Origin: Acidobacteriota bacterium
GTDB lineage: Bacteria; Acidobacteriota; Terriglobia; Acidiferrales; UBA7541
DNA length: 64,000 nt
Reading direction: 5' to 3'
Assembly: GCA_003167215.1 (NCBI GenBank)
Contig: PMTV01000053.1
Span: 1 to 64,000 of the forward strand
Positions 35,139-43,990 of the stretch are shown piece after piece. The position numbers and the translations under genes were made by a program. The notes beneath the pieces were generated by a model. That model was not told the origin of the DNA and ran no database searches. It worked only from the letters and a program-made list of their open reading frames with translations. Numbering within the stretch: position 1 is the first letter of the stretch; every line of letters begins with the position of its first letter.

Positions 35139-35666
35139 ATGAAATACTTTATAATGCTGGCGTTGCTTGGTACTTGTTTAGTTGGGGCACCTAACGCGAA
35201 GGCACAAGTTGCAGTGGGAATGGGAGTCGGCGGGCCGGGATATGGCGCTCCCGTTTGCGCGTATGGCTACTACGGGTATTACCCGTATGCGTGCGCGCCC
35301 TACGGCTACTACGGGCCTAGTTGGTTCAATGGCGGGTTGTTTATCGGAGCGGGGCCGTGGTTCCGCGGCGGCTTTGGATTCAGGCCGGGATTCGGATGGG
35401 GTCGGCCTGGATTCGGCGGACGACCTGGCTTCGGCGGCAGGCCAGGATTTGGTGGCCGGCCGGGAATCGGCGTACGTGGATCGGCTGGCAATGGATTCCG
35501 CGGCAGTGTCTCACGCGGAGGTAACTTCCACGGCGGCAGTGCTCGCGGCGGAGGCGGCTTCCACGGTGGCGGCAGTGCACACGTCGGTGGCGGTTCCCAC
35601 GGTGGTGGCGGCTCGCATGGTGGAGGCGGTTCGCATGGGGGCGGTCACGGCGGCGGACACAGGTAA
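35139..35666 (+). CDS. Secreted glycine-rich protein
   Basis: A 175-residue protein with a signal peptide (MKYFIMLALLGTCLVGAPNA), a Gly/Tyr/Pro region (YGYYGYYPYACAPYGYYGP) and a Gly/Arg/Phe segment with about four copies of RPGFGG, followed by a Gly/Ser/His-rich tail (GGGSHGGGGSHGGGGSHGGG). The His-Gly tail could bind metals. It resembles other glycine-rich surface proteins of Acidobacteria, including the one at 45905. Function is unknown. A good terminator follows at 35719. Confidence 0.78.
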   Translation: MKYFIMLALLGTCLVGAPNAKAQVAVGMGVGGPGYGAPVCAYGYYGYYPYACAPYGYYGPSWFNGGLFIGAGPWFRGGFGFRPGFGWGRPGFGGRPGFGGRPGFGGRPGIGVRGSAGNGFRGSVSRGGNFHGGSARGGGGFHGGGSAHVGGGSHGGGGSHGGGGSHGGGHGGGHR

Positions 35667-35718
35667 GATTCAACGGTAACCAAAGGCCGCTCGCGTTAGG
35701 CGGCCGCTACAAAAGCGA

Positions 35719-35754
35719 ACGGCCGGCGGGAAACTCTGCCGGCCGTTTTTTTTT
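35719..35754 (+). terminator. Rho-independent terminator
   Basis: A 9-bp stem, ACGGCCGGC and GCCGGCCGT, with a 10-base loop, followed by a run of nine T. It ends the glycine-rich gene 52 bases upstream. Confidence 0.9.
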
Positions 35755-35893
35755 GCCGAGGGCAAGCAACACAAATTCACCCGGGATGAAAAAATAAGCG
35801 ATGACCGAGGGTTGAAGGCAGGGGCACGGATCGACCGGAGCAGCACGCTGCGGGCCTACGGGATGTTGTTACGGCAAGACGGGGCAGATGAAG

Positions 35894-35936
35894 AAAGTCA
35901 AAAGAGCCGGCGGGACGCCGGCGCTACGAAAAGCGG
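35894..35936 (+). repeat. Dispersed palindromic repeat, GCCGGCG family
   Basis: GTCAAAAGAGCCGGCGGGAC, then GCCGGCGCTACGAAAAGCGG; consensus copy, directly after a GGCGCAGCA-type repeat. Confidence 0.8.
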
Positions 35937-36005
35937 GTCAGCGTCAAGCATAGGGTTGCATTCGGGCGGGGAGACCGCGCGGCTGCAAGTACAAAGGCAA
36001 AAGGT

Positions 36006-38261
36006 TTAGTTTCCGACGACGAAAAGTTGGCCGTTGTTTTGGGTGTAGATCTTGCCGTCGACGCCGATGGAGATGGGAGTGTAGGCGGCACCGATGGCTG
36101 AGTTGAGGAACATTTTTCCGCTGGGGGCGGTGAAGATTCCGGAATGAGCTTGCGGCAATTCGTAAACGTAGCCGTCTTCGCTGTTGACGTAAACATTGCC
36201 GAGCATGTCGATCGCAGGCATGTTGATGCACCATTCGTAGCCGTTGGGATGATCGGTGTCGATGGTGGTGCTTTGGAACTGCCATTCGATGTTGAGAGAG
36301 GCATCGAGCTGGGTGATGTAATACGGGCCGGGCGGAGTGGGGGTACAGACCGGGCTATCGCCGCTGCAATATGCCGCTGAGGGGTAGTGATTGTCTTTGA
36401 TCACCACGGAGAAAGTGTTGTCGTGAGCCCAAACGCCCGGCGTGGAATCCCATCCGAATCCGTAGGCGCCGAGATAATTTCCCGAGGAGTCGAAGCGGAA
36501 AAGATGACCGCGCGAAAAATTGTAATTATCCCGCGCGCCAAAAACCACGGAACCGTCGGGCAAGACGGTGGGCGAGGACGACGCTTCGTCAATCACGTAG
36601 CCCGATCCCGGCGCATTCGTGGTGGGATCAACTCCGACGGTGGTGCCGAAGAGGCAGGAATTCGGCAAGTTGGTGACGCCGGAAGGGGCGATGGGCAAAG
36701 GAACCTCGCCGTCTGGTTGGACGAAACCACATCCGTCGGTGAGGCGATTTTGAAGTGAAGCTTGCCATTTGGGCGACAGGTCGACGGTGTTCACGGCCAG
36801 CACGTAGCTGGCTAAATTGTCGAAGTGGGCCACGCTCACGGTGTAGACCGTTGTCCCGTCTGCTGACACAGCGGGCGCGACGTTGATTCCAGGCCGCTGC
36901 GAACCGCAAGCAGCGGGGAAGAACGGAGCTACGGCGGTCGGGCTTGGCGGCCAGGGAAAGGCGGGTTGGGGATTCAGGTTACCAAAAGTTCCGGGGCAAG
37001 TGAGTGACGTTGCTGCGGGCGCGCCGGGGTTGAGCGAGGCGAAGGTCGCAAAGGTGGAAGAATCATCCGGCGCAATCTTTACCAGCCAGGCGCCGACGGC
37101 GTCGTTTTGATCCCAGGGATTGCCCGTCAAGTTCAGCTCGATCACGTTGTAGTAGATGTTGCCGTTGGCATCGGCGGTGAGCGGGCCGGCGACAAACGTG
37201 TTCACCGCAGTCATGCTGGGATTTGCAAGGAAGGGATTGATGTGCGAAGCGGCCACTCCGGTGGTCTTGTTCACTTTCCAGACTGAACCGGCGGCAGCCG
37301 GAACGTAAATAAAATTGTTGGCGTCCACCGGGTGGAAAACAGGTTCCCAACCCTCCAGTCCGGCAAATCCCTGGTTGAAATTCGTGGCGTTGGGTTCCGG
37401 AACCCAATCGGTGTCGAAGGTCCAGGCTTCCACGAGTTGCCCCTTGACCCAGCTAAATCGCGTTTCGTACCACTCCATAGTGTTCCAAGTGTTGGGGCCG
37501 CAAGCAGCGCCGCTGGTCCACTGACCGACCGGGTCGCAGGAATTGTACACGCCCCCCTTCATGACCATGTAGGTGTCTTTTCCGTCGGTGATGGGCGCCT
37601 GTTCGTGGACGGTCAACGCCGGTTCGCCGAAGAGCGGAACGTTTTCGTTTTTTTCCTGGCTTACGAAGGGGTCGTAAACGATATTCGCGAGAATATTGTT
37701 TAAGTTCTGACCGGTAGCGGCGACCATCCCGGTGTGCTGTGGGTTGGATCCCCACTGCGGCCAAAACGGGGCGTTCGATGCGGTTTGCGAGCCGACCACA
37801 AAAGTGACCGTAATGACCGCGGGCGAGTCTTGAGCGACCGTAGCGGTTACGGTTATGTGTCCGATGTAAGTTCTCGGCGCGAGCGCTCCCGCCGAGGCGG
37901 ATATTTGCAAAGCCTGCGGAGCGGTTCCGCTGGTGGGGGTGACTGTGAGCCAGGGGACATCGGTTTCCACGGTGAAATTGAGCACACCGGTGCCGGTGTT
38001 GGTGACGTTCACGGACGCAGGCGCGGGATTGAATGAGCTGCCCTGAACGACGACGAACGAGACAGCGTTCGTGGAGAGGACTAGTACGGGAGCGGCGGGG
38101 GGAGTGTGGTGGGCGCTACCGCCGCATCCAGCGGACAAGGACGCAAGAGCGCAGAGGATTGCCGTCAGACAGATGATTGCTGAACGATTGATTGCTACAC
38201 GAATGATTGGTAAACAATGAAAAAGGTGTGCGAGACGAAACGGTCCCAAGATCCGAATCAT
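36006..38261 (-). CDS. Lipoprotein with BACON-like and PQQ-propeller domains
   Basis: A 751-residue outer-surface lipoprotein. The signal peptide ends in the lipobox LSAGC. Next comes a BACON-like Ig domain (about 58-155; VSFVVVQGSSFNPAPASVNV, then LNFTVETDVPWLTVTPTSG). The rest (about 170-751) is a beta-propeller of PQQ-like repeats, with repeated xxGxVY/WxF patterns such as AGSVWKVNKTTG, GNVYVNSEDGYVYELPQ and GKIYTQNNGQLFVV at the end. GGGGAGAATATT precedes the ATG at 38261; the same frame runs on upstream for 216 codons but is Arg/His-rich and not coding. Function is unknown; an extracellular binding role is likely. Confidence 0.85.
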   Translation of the reverse strand: MIRILGPFRLAHLFHCLPIIRVAINRSAIICLTAILCALASLSAGCGGSAHHTPPAAPVLVLSTNAVSFVVVQGSSFNPAPASVNVTNTGTGVLNFTVETDVPWLTVTPTSGTAPQALQISASAGALAPRTYIGHITVTATVAQDSPAVITVTFVVGSQTASNAPFWPQWGSNPQHTGMVAATGQNLNNILANIVYDPFVSQEKNENVPLFGEPALTVHEQAPITDGKDTYMVMKGGVYNSCDPVGQWTSGAACGPNTWNTMEWYETRFSWVKGQLVEAWTFDTDWVPEPNATNFNQGFAGLEGWEPVFHPVDANNFIYVPAAAGSVWKVNKTTGVAASHINPFLANPSMTAVNTFVAGPLTADANGNIYYNVIELNLTGNPWDQNDAVGAWLVKIAPDDSSTFATFASLNPGAPAATSLTCPGTFGNLNPQPAFPWPPSPTAVAPFFPAACGSQRPGINVAPAVSADGTTVYTVSVAHFDNLASYVLAVNTVDLSPKWQASLQNRLTDGCGFVQPDGEVPLPIAPSGVTNLPNSCLFGTTVGVDPTTNAPGSGYVIDEASSSPTVLPDGSVVFGARDNYNFSRGHLFRFDSSGNYLGAYGFGWDSTPGVWAHDNTFSVVIKDNHYPSAAYCSGDSPVCTPTPPGPYYITQLDASLNIEWQFQSTTIDTDHPNGYEWCINMPAIDMLGNVYVNSEDGYVYELPQAHSGIFTAPSGKMFLNSAIGAAYTPISIGVDGKIYTQNNGQLFVVGN

Positions 38262-38483
38262 AATATTCTCCCCGCACCGCCTGATGCGGAATTGCCCGTA
38301 CCGGGAGCGTACGTTACTACGGCGCCGAATCGCAAGGGCGCGAAATTGTCCTCGACGTACGCAAACGACAATCGGCTGCCGTGGCTTCGCGGGAATGAGT
38401 TGTAGGGGGACCTGGGAGTCAACTAGAATGCGACGGTCATACACTGGCTGTTCCTTGAGCGGCCTGCGGGCGGGCGATCTTCC

Positions 38484-38876
38484 ATGACGGCTTCCATCTC
38501 TCCTTCGGAGAGCAGCAAAGTAACCAGTCATCTGGCAAACGAGCGGACGTTCCTGGCATGGATTCGCACGAGCATCAGCATTATCGTATTCGGATTTGTG
38601 GTGGCGAAGTTTGGAATTACGTTGCGCGAATTTCTGCGGGTCCAGGGAGCCGCCGAACACGAGAGTGGTGTGTCTCTGATTATCGGCGTGGGATTCATAG
38701 CGATGGGGATTTTTATGGCGCTGGCGGCTTGGTTTCGGTACCAAGGCACCATGCGTCGAATAGAGACGGGAGATTTCAGACCCGCGGGGGCGATTGTGAC
38801 GGTGTTGACAGTCGTTGCCGCGGTATTCGGGATAATTTTGGCGGTGTATTTGATTTATACCGCGCGAGCGCTTTAG
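38484..38876 (+). CDS. YidH-like (DUF202) membrane protein
   Basis: A 130-residue protein with three membrane helices (about 31-44, 62-82 and 104-125). The DUF202 signature is clear: LANERTFLAWIRTSISIIVFG at 17-37, split here as LANERTFLAWIR and TSISIIVFGF. Such proteins are small, of unknown role. The start ATG at 38484 is preceded by CGGGCGATCTTCC without a strong ribosome site. It converges with the reductase-like gene at 39056. Confidence 0.88.
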   Translation: MTASISPSESSKVTSHLANERTFLAWIRTSISIIVFGFVVAKFGITLREFLRVQGAAEHESGVSLIIGVGFIAMGIFMALAAWFRYQGTMRRIETGDFRPAGAIVTVLTVVAAVFGIILAVYLIYTARAL

Positions 38877-39055
38877 CAGCGCGTCACTTAAGGCGCGCGC
38901 AGTCCGCACCCTGGTAGCAAGAACCCCGCCCGCCTAAAGGCGGCCGCTACAGAAGCGCACCCGGCGATGTGAAAGCGTAGTCCGATTAAGAAAGTTAAAA
39001 GAGTCGGCCCTTCCTTCGTCAGGGTAACCGGCGCGACGAAAACCTGCGTGGCGGA

Positions 39056-39568
39056 CTATAGTACGGCGTAGGTCAGCATGACGATTCCGGTCTTGTAAAT
39101 TTTGTGGGCGGTTAATTTTAGCTTGGCCTGCTTGGCTGGAGAGGCGAGAAGGGGAATTCCTGCGCCGAGGAGGACGGGGATTACGGCGACTTCCACTCTG
39201 TCCACGAGCTTTGCGTCAAGAAAACTTTGGAAGAGCGAGCCGCCGCCGAACAGCCAGATATCCTTGCCGGGTTTGGCGCGGAGGGAAGCGACCGTTTCCT
39301 CGGGCTTGCCGGACACGATGGTCACTTCGGGGTAGTCGCGCGGGCGCAGCGTCTTGGAAAAAACAAACAGCTCCATGCCTGGAATTTTAGTGCGGCCCTG
39401 CCGCACCATCAGCTCAAACGTTCGGCGTCCCATGAGAAGCGTGTCGAACTGAGCGAAGAGCGCGACAAAATCAACGTCGGGATCGTTGACGATCCAGTCG
39501 AACTCACTGTTGGGGCCGGCGATGTAACCGTCGAGGCTCATGGCAACGTGGTAGCAAATTGGGCGCAT
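39056..39568 (-). CDS. RibD C-terminal / dihydrofolate-reductase-like protein
   Basis: A 170-residue protein of the RibD C-terminal domain family, similar to the dihydrofolate-reductase fold. Motifs: CYHVAMSLDGYIAGPNSEFD near the start, DTLLMGRRTFELM, then IWLFGGGSLFQSFLDAKLVD and VEVAVIPVLLGAGIPL. AGGAGGTTCC sits directly before the ATG at 39568. It should bind NADPH and reduce a pterin- or pyrimidine-like substrate; the physiological one is unknown. It is followed on the same strand by the DUF3224 gene after 172 bases. Confidence 0.92.
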   Translation of the reverse strand: MRPICYHVAMSLDGYIAGPNSEFDWIVNDPDVDFVALFAQFDTLLMGRRTFELMVRQGRTKIPGMELFVFSKTLRPRDYPEVTIVSGKPEETVASLRAKPGKDIWLFGGGSLFQSFLDAKLVDRVEVAVIPVLLGAGIPLLASPAKQAKLKLTAHKIYKTGIVMLTYAVL

Positions 39569-39740
39569 GGAACCTCCTGGGTAAATTCGCAGAACAGCGA
39601 GATGCGGATTATCGCGCAAGATGGTAAGGGCTGGCGAGCAACGTTTTTGACGGGCGAGATTGCGCGTCTTATGTATGATGGCGGCCGGGCAGCGCTGCGG
39701 CTGACTTTCGAGGCACGGCTCCGCGAAACAGGATCGAGGA

Positions 39741-40295
39741 TTACGGAGTTTCGGGGAGGGAGTAGTCGAAGGCGTAGGAATGCTTGCCGGCGTCGATGAT
39801 TACGGTGAGCTTGCCGGTTAGGCCGGTGAGTTGGCCAGTGCCAGAGTCGGGGACGACGGTGATGTTTTGCACCGGGGCACCGCGGGTCAATGTGCCGGTG
39901 TGTTGCAGAACGAAGCTACCGGTGCGACCGTTTAATTTTCCGGTGACGCGTTCGATGGCGACGTAGCCGGCTGAACCTTTCACATCGGTGCCAGCGGTGA
40001 GCATGGTGCCTTTGGCGGTGGCGTCGAGATCGCCGTGATATTGCTTGTCGAGGGAATACCTGGCGAGAGTTGAGCCCTCGGCTTTGTCGTCCTCGCCCTG
40101 AGGGGCTAACTTCACGTCAAATGGGCCGGTTGCATGTTTTGTCACGTTAGCTCCGTTTTGTGCGGCGGTTTGGATAGGCGAATGCGTTCGCGTGAAAGCG
40201 AAGGAGGCCAAGGCCACAGCGAAAAATAGGCAGATGGTAGCGATGGCGAAAGCTCGAGCGCGGATTTGGATTTTTCTCTGGTCAGTGATTTCCAT
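39741..40295 (-). CDS. DUF3224 domain protein with N-terminal membrane anchor
   Basis: A 184-residue protein. An N-terminal hydrophobic helix (AFAIATICLFFAVALASFAF, about 15-34) anchors or exports it. The rest is a DUF3224 domain: ATGPFDVKLAPQGEDDKAEG, then STLARYSLDKQYHGDLDATA, then AGYVAIERVTGKLNGRTGS, then FVLQHTGTL and VVPDSGTGQLTGLTG, ending HSYAFDYSLPE. This family is a beta-barrel of unknown role, some called avidin-like. The ATG at 40295 has no strong ribosome site but the upstream extension is not coding-like. Confidence 0.88.
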   Translation of the reverse strand: MEITDQRKIQIRARAFAIATICLFFAVALASFAFTRTHSPIQTAAQNGANVTKHATGPFDVKLAPQGEDDKAEGSTLARYSLDKQYHGDLDATAKGTMLTAGTDVKGSAGYVAIERVTGKLNGRTGSFVLQHTGTLTRGAPVQNITVVPDSGTGQLTGLTGKLTVIIDAGKHSYAFDYSLPETP

Positions 40296-40370
40296 GTCGC
40301 CAGCCAGCGTACCCTGAATCGAATGCGTTGGGATACCCTTTTCATCCCAAAAGTAAGGTGAGCGACGGAG

Positions 40371-40410
40371 AAAGTCAAAGAGCCGGCGGGACGCCGACGT
40401 TACGAAAACC
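40371..40410 (+). repeat. Dispersed palindromic repeat, GCCGGCG family
   Basis: GTCAAAGAGCCGGCGGGACG, then CCGACGTTACGAAAAC; two mismatches in the second arm. Confidence 0.7.
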
Positions 40411-40464
40411 GGACGGCGCCATTCAACATCCATATGGGTCTGTGTTAACTTGCTGGCACACTTC

Positions 40465-40563
40465 ATGAGTGCAAAGAAATCGTTGCTGGCCATCTCCTTG
40501 CTCGTCTCCCTGCCCATGGTCATGGGAACTACCATGAGCATGTGGACCGATACCAGCAAGTAA
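40465..40563 (+). CDS. Possible 32-residue membrane peptide
   Basis: A short open frame: MSAKKSLLAISLLVSLPMVM, then a Met-rich hydrophilic end (TTMSMWTDTSK). It has a basic N-terminus followed by a hydrophobic helix, like a signal peptide or tiny membrane protein. No clear ribosome site is seen. It lies 128 bases before the toxin-antitoxin pair. It may be spurious. Confidence 0.3.
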   Translation: MSAKKSLLAISLLVSLPMVMGTTMSMWTDTSK

Positions 40564-40690
40564 GGCGGCGAGAGACTGAAACGGGGGTGACCCGGGCGTT
40601 ACTCGGCATGTCTTGGTGCATCTAGATGTGTCTGGACTGGTAACAATTCCGTCGGGTAGAATGAAGCAAGACGGAAGGAGACTCGACGCT

Positions 40691-40927
40691 ATGGCGAGAG
40701 AAACCAAAAAACAGGTCGGACTCAACATGCGGGCGGCTCTCTATGAGGATCTGGCCAAGCTGGCGAAGGACAACGGCCAGACGACGACATACGTCCTGGA
40801 ACAAGCAGTGGAACACTACATTCAATTCATCGCGCCCACGCAGGGAGTGGTGCGTCCTGAGATTATGGCGCACGTACGGCGATCGGTGGAGAAGAACCGA
40901 AAGTTACTGCAGCTTTTGGCGCAGTAG
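40691..40927 (+). CDS. Antitoxin-like protein, ribbon-helix-helix type
   Basis: A 78-residue protein. The start ARETKKQVGLNMRAALYEDL, then AKLAKDNGQTTTYVLEQAVE and HYIQF have the pattern of a ribbon-helix-helix DNA-binding domain (one strand followed by two helices). The C-terminal 30 residues (RPEIMAHVRRSVEKNRKLLQ) would then clasp the toxin. The stop codon is directly followed by the ATG of a Doc toxin, so the two form an antitoxin-toxin operon that the antitoxin probably represses. Doc is usually paired with a Phd-fold antitoxin, so this pairing is less common. AAGGAGAC lies upstream of the ATG at 40691. Confidence 0.75.
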   Translation: MARETKKQVGLNMRAALYEDLAKLAKDNGQTTTYVLEQAVEHYIQFIAPTQGVVRPEIMAHVRRSVEKNRKLLQLLAQ

Positions 40928-41308
40928 ATGCCCCGGCGCATTTACCCGACGGTAGCCGAGACAATCGCAACCCACCGTATGCTCATCGAGGAATTCGGCG
41001 GACGCCAGGGCATCCGTGATAAGGGGCTGCTGGAGTCCGCTATTTTTCGTTCACAAAGCGGCTACTACAGCGGCATCATCGAGGAAGCCTCTGCCTTAAT
41101 GGAGTCGCTGGCAAACAATCACCCCTTCATTGACGGGAATAAGCGAATCAGCTTTGTGATGACGGACGCGATGCTGCGAGCCAACGGGTATTTTTTGGAT
41201 GTCGATCCGATCGAAGCCGACAAAGTGATTACCGAAGCGATGGACGAAAAGCTATTTCGTTTTCCGATGATTTGCGCGTGGATAGCTTCGATCGTGAAGG
41301 CATGTTGA
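40928..41308 (+). CDS. doc: Doc-family death-on-curing toxin (Fic fold)
   Basis: A 126-residue toxin of the Doc branch of the Fic family. The active motif HPFIDGNKRIS has H65, D69, N71 and R73, matching the HxFxDGNKR signature. Doc phosphorylates elongation factor Tu and halts translation. Upstream, starting one base before, is an RHH-type antitoxin-like gene. The length and motif are normal for Doc, so it is likely active. Confidence 0.92.
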   Translation: MPRRIYPTVAETIATHRMLIEEFGGRQGIRDKGLLESAIFRSQSGYYSGIIEEASALMESLANNHPFIDGNKRISFVMTDAMLRANGYFLDVDPIEADKVITEAMDEKLFRFPMICAWIASIVKAC

Positions 41309-41345
41309 AGATTTCGCCAGCGCGACTCGCGCGGGTGCTACAGAC

Positions 41346-42170
41346 CTATTCGTCGGGTTCGTCGGGCAAGGCTTTGGGTAAGTAATTCACGAGATCGGGG
41401 ACGGACATTCCTACGATAGAAGTCCTTCCGTGAGCGATTCGATACGCTTCCACAGGGCTGTCAGATTCAACTTTTCCGGAGGAGATGTCCCAGCGCGCAT
41501 TGGCCATGAAGAAGCCGCCGTGTGGCTCGTACAACAACTGCAAGAGATATTTGTGGGCAGGCTGCGAGCCGCGCTGCTGGGGTTCTATCCGCGAAGTGAA
41601 GACTTTGCCGTTGGGCGATCCTATGCTTCCCCCGGGAATCGCGGCATCGACGAGCGCGCCGCTCGACAGTGACAGGCCTTCGGGCTCTTTGAAGACTTGC
41701 TCCACGCGAAAATTCATCTCGGTATAAAGCAATTCGTAATCGCGGCCGATCGCGTACACGTGGAAGTCTTCAAAGGTGGCTATGACCCAGGTAGCGCCTT
41801 TCACGGCGGAGAATTCCGGGCCATCCGCTAAGTAGGCTCCGGGGCTCGTGAACATTGCACCACCAGCGGCCTCGGCGGCTTTCTTCTCGTCGCGATAAGT
41901 TCCCAGGGGAACCTTCCAGAAGGCGTCGCGCTGCTCACGCGGAGTCGGATTCACGGTATCGACTTGCGATTCGAGGTTTGCGGCGGCGAGTTGCCATTTA
42001 TTGGCGGCGTTGCTGAAATCGGGCTGGGAGGGATGAGGCGAAGGCTGCGACGGAGGGCAAGGACAGTCCTGCGACGAAGAAGGGTTCTGCGACCAAAGAG
42101 GCGGGACAGCACATAATCCGGCGACAAAAGAGACTGTGAAGATGAACAAGCGTAGGAACCAAACGCTCAT
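41346..42170 (-). CDS. Secreted hypothetical protein
   Basis: A 274-residue protein with a signal peptide (LFIFTVSFVAGLCAVPPLWS) and a Pro/Ser/Cys segment (CPCPPSQPSPHPSQP). The main domain from about 60 is soluble and structured (PREQRDAFWKVPLGTYRDEK, then WVIATFEDFHVYAIGRDYEL, then YTEMNFRVEQVF, then KYLLQLLYEPHGGFFMANA). No family is recognised. It converges with the doc gene after 37 bases. Confidence 0.65.
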   Translation of the reverse strand: MSVWFLRLFIFTVSFVAGLCAVPPLWSQNPSSSQDCPCPPSQPSPHPSQPDFSNAANKWQLAAANLESQVDTVNPTPREQRDAFWKVPLGTYRDEKKAAEAAGGAMFTSPGAYLADGPEFSAVKGATWVIATFEDFHVYAIGRDYELLYTEMNFRVEQVFKEPEGLSLSSGALVDAAIPGGSIGSPNGKVFTSRIEPQQRGSQPAHKYLLQLLYEPHGGFFMANARWDISSGKVESDSPVEAYRIAHGRTSIVGMSVPDLVNYLPKALPDEPDE

Positions 42171-42294
42171 AAAAAGCTCCTCATTGTGCGTCCCAAGCGT
42201 CCGATGATTGCTATGAAGCGGCGGCTAGGGCAAGCGTTGCTTTTAGTGGAATTGAAAAAGGGGCTAAACGGGACAGGAGTTTGCACGCGGCGCG

Positions 42295-43062
42295 CTATTT
42301 GGCGGGATAGCCGAGGAGGTAGGTCACGGTGACGAAGCCGCGGGGTTCTTCGCCTACTTCCCAGACGTAGCCGTCGGCGTGAAGAGAGGCGATCATTTCG
42401 CGAAGCTGTTTGATGGAATATGCGTGCAGGCTGGAGATTACGCCGTCGTAAAAGAGCACGAAGGGAATTACGGGCAGGATGTAAGTCCAGAAGAGGCGGG
42501 AAAAACGGAAGGGGCGGATGAAGGGCGCAGTTATAAGGGCGCCGAAAAATATGAGAACGGTTTGCGCGATGGTGACCGGATGGCGGCGAGCAGCTTCGAA
42601 GATCCCGATGCCTTGGCGATTGTCCACGGCGTTTTGCAAAATGCCGATCGCTACGGGCGGTGGAAAGTGGTGGAAGGAGCTGAAGATTGTGCGGAAGCCG
42701 GTGAGTTGAGCGGGGACTTGGGTGGCGTCAACGGATTCCGGCCAGTAAGTGATGGCGCCGTGGGTTTCCGCGTGGATGCGCTCGAATGCCGGAAGGTTGG
42801 GGTACAAATCGGTGAGGCAAATTTCCGCGAGGCGGCCGTGGGCGTCGCGAAGAGATTCGTGCAACCAGGGCCAGGGGCCGCTGCCGCCGGAACAGAGATC
42901 CACGACACGGGAAGCCTTGCTGGTCTGGAAGGCGTTTTTCAGCCTGTCAGCGATGCAGCGGTAGATGCCGCCGAGGCTCATGACGGACTGCAAGCCGTCG
43001 GTCACGTAATCGCGGAGGTAGGTGGGCAACCAAGGTTGATCGTTGAATTCGAAGAGGGGCAT
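42295..43062 (-). CDS. SAM-dependent methyltransferase-like membrane-associated protein
   Basis: A 255-residue protein. The N-terminal half has a class I methyltransferase pattern: the SAM-binding loop VVDLCSGGSGPW near 53-64, an acidic end of the second strand (EICLTDLYP), and a later FSSFHHFPPP segment in the place of motif IV. The C-terminal half has two membrane-like helices (VLIFFGALITAPFI and YILPVIPFVLFYDGV), so it may sit at the membrane. The substrate is unknown. Confidence 0.72.
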   Translation of the reverse strand: MPLFEFNDQPWLPTYLRDYVTDGLQSVMSLGGIYRCIADRLKNAFQTSKASRVVDLCSGGSGPWPWLHESLRDAHGRLAEICLTDLYPNLPAFERIHAETHGAITYWPESVDATQVPAQLTGFRTIFSSFHHFPPPVAIGILQNAVDNRQGIGIFEAARRHPVTIAQTVLIFFGALITAPFIRPFRFSRLFWTYILPVIPFVLFYDGVISSLHAYSIKQLREMIASLHADGYVWEVGEEPRGFVTVTYLLGYPAK

Positions 43063-43160
43063 GGGTTAGGAATAGAGAGCCTGGGCCTCGGGATGATACC
43101 ACCGGGAGGGCTTACCTCCGTGTTGGTCACGGTGAAGAATAGTTTGCCGACCGACGCAGG

Positions 43161-43200
43161 AAATCAAGAGAGCCGGCGGGACGCCGGCGCTACGAAAGGC
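43161..43200 (+). repeat. Dispersed palindromic repeat, GCCGGCG family
   Basis: AAATCAAGAGAGCCGGCGGG, then ACGCCGGCGCTACGAAAGGC; intergenic between two divergent genes. Confidence 0.75.
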
Positions 43201-43266
43201 GGGTGATTGCCAGGACTGCCGTTCGTGGTACTGTGCACGTTTTGTGATTCGTAGTTCGCGACGAGA

Positions 43267-43905
43267 ATGGGAGATGCCTTGAGAAAACAAGCGATCCTGA
43301 TTCTAGCGGCGGTGGCTGTGCTGGCGGCGGCTTTGGACGCCGGGACCACAAAGTTCGTGTTTACGTGGATGAACCCGAACTATACCGGCACGCATTTCAA
43401 AACAATCCTCGTGCTGGGAATAAACGGGAAGGTGGAAAACCGCGCCGAATTTGAAGATCGGCTTTCAGCGGCGATAACCAGGCCGGGAATGGTAGCCATT
43501 CCGAGCTATTCGCTGCTTCCCAGGCCGAACTCGATGCCGCTCGATATGGATCAATTGAGGGATGTCGTGCAGGGGCAAGGCATAGATGCGGTCTTAGCTA
43601 CGCGTTTGATAAAGGTGAAAAAGAGTGTGACCGAGATTCCGGGGCAGGCGTACACGCCCTATCCGTATTACAACTCGCTGTATGGCTATTACGGCGCGAT
43701 CTATCCGGAAGTTTATGCTCCCGATTATCTGCGAACGGAGAGGATCGCGCAGATCGAAACGAACTTCTATTCAACGGCCAAGCCGGATGGGGAGCTTATC
43801 TGGACCGGAACAAGCGACACGATCGATCCGCATTCGCCGCGGAAGGCGATTGATGCGGTTTCGAGAATTATCGTTTTGGAATTGGAGAAGAGAAAAATAA
43901 TTTGA
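43267..43905 (+). CDS. Exported hypothetical protein (DUF4136-like)
   Basis: A 212-residue protein with an N-terminal hydrophobic segment (AILILAAVAVLAAALDAG). After it, NYTGTHFKTILVLGINGKVE, then RAEFEDRLSAAI, then GIDAVLATRLIKVKKSV and LYGYYGAIYPEVY give a conserved-type pattern seen in exported proteins of soil bacteria related to DUF4136 lipoproteins. No lipobox cysteine is seen. Role unknown. It ends before a repeat-rich 234-base gap and converges on the DUF2252 gene. Confidence 0.65.
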   Translation: MGDALRKQAILILAAVAVLAAALDAGTTKFVFTWMNPNYTGTHFKTILVLGINGKVENRAEFEDRLSAAITRPGMVAIPSYSLLPRPNSMPLDMDQLRDVVQGQGIDAVLATRLIKVKKSVTEIPGQAYTPYPYYNSLYGYYGAIYPEVYAPDYLRTERIAQIETNFYSTAKPDGELIWTGTSDTIDPHSPRKAIDAVSRIIVLELEKRKII

Positions 43906-43949
43906 GCGGCGCCCTCCGTCCGCGGTGGACGCCTCTGCCAAGTCGAACG

Positions 43950-43990
43950 GAAAATCAAAAGAGCCGGCGAGACGCCGGCGCTACGAACAA
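43950..43990 (+). repeat. Dispersed palindromic repeat, GCCGGCG family
   Basis: AAAATCAAAAGAGCCGGCGA, then GACGCCGGCGCTACGAAC. A variant unit, GCCGGGCTGAAACCCGGC with CACTACAAAA, follows at 44068-44095. Confidence 0.75.

Larger units (their letters stand above)
35667..36005. repeat. Convergent intergenic region with terminator and repeats
   Basis: Holds a rho-independent terminator (35719-35754) and two palindromic repeats: GGCGCAGCA-type at 35838-35878 and GCCGGCG-type at 35894-35936. No gene is supported between the two convergent genes. Confidence 0.7.

Noticed and set aside
35812-36009. A 65-codon plus-strand frame containing SRRDAGATKSG
   Set aside because: Made by translation of the dispersed palindromic repeat between two convergent genes.
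38262-38909. Extension of the PQQ lipoprotein to a start at 38909
   Set aside because: The added 216 residues are Arg/His-rich, lie opposite the DUF202 gene, and the signal peptide with lipobox starts at 38261 with a good ribosome site.
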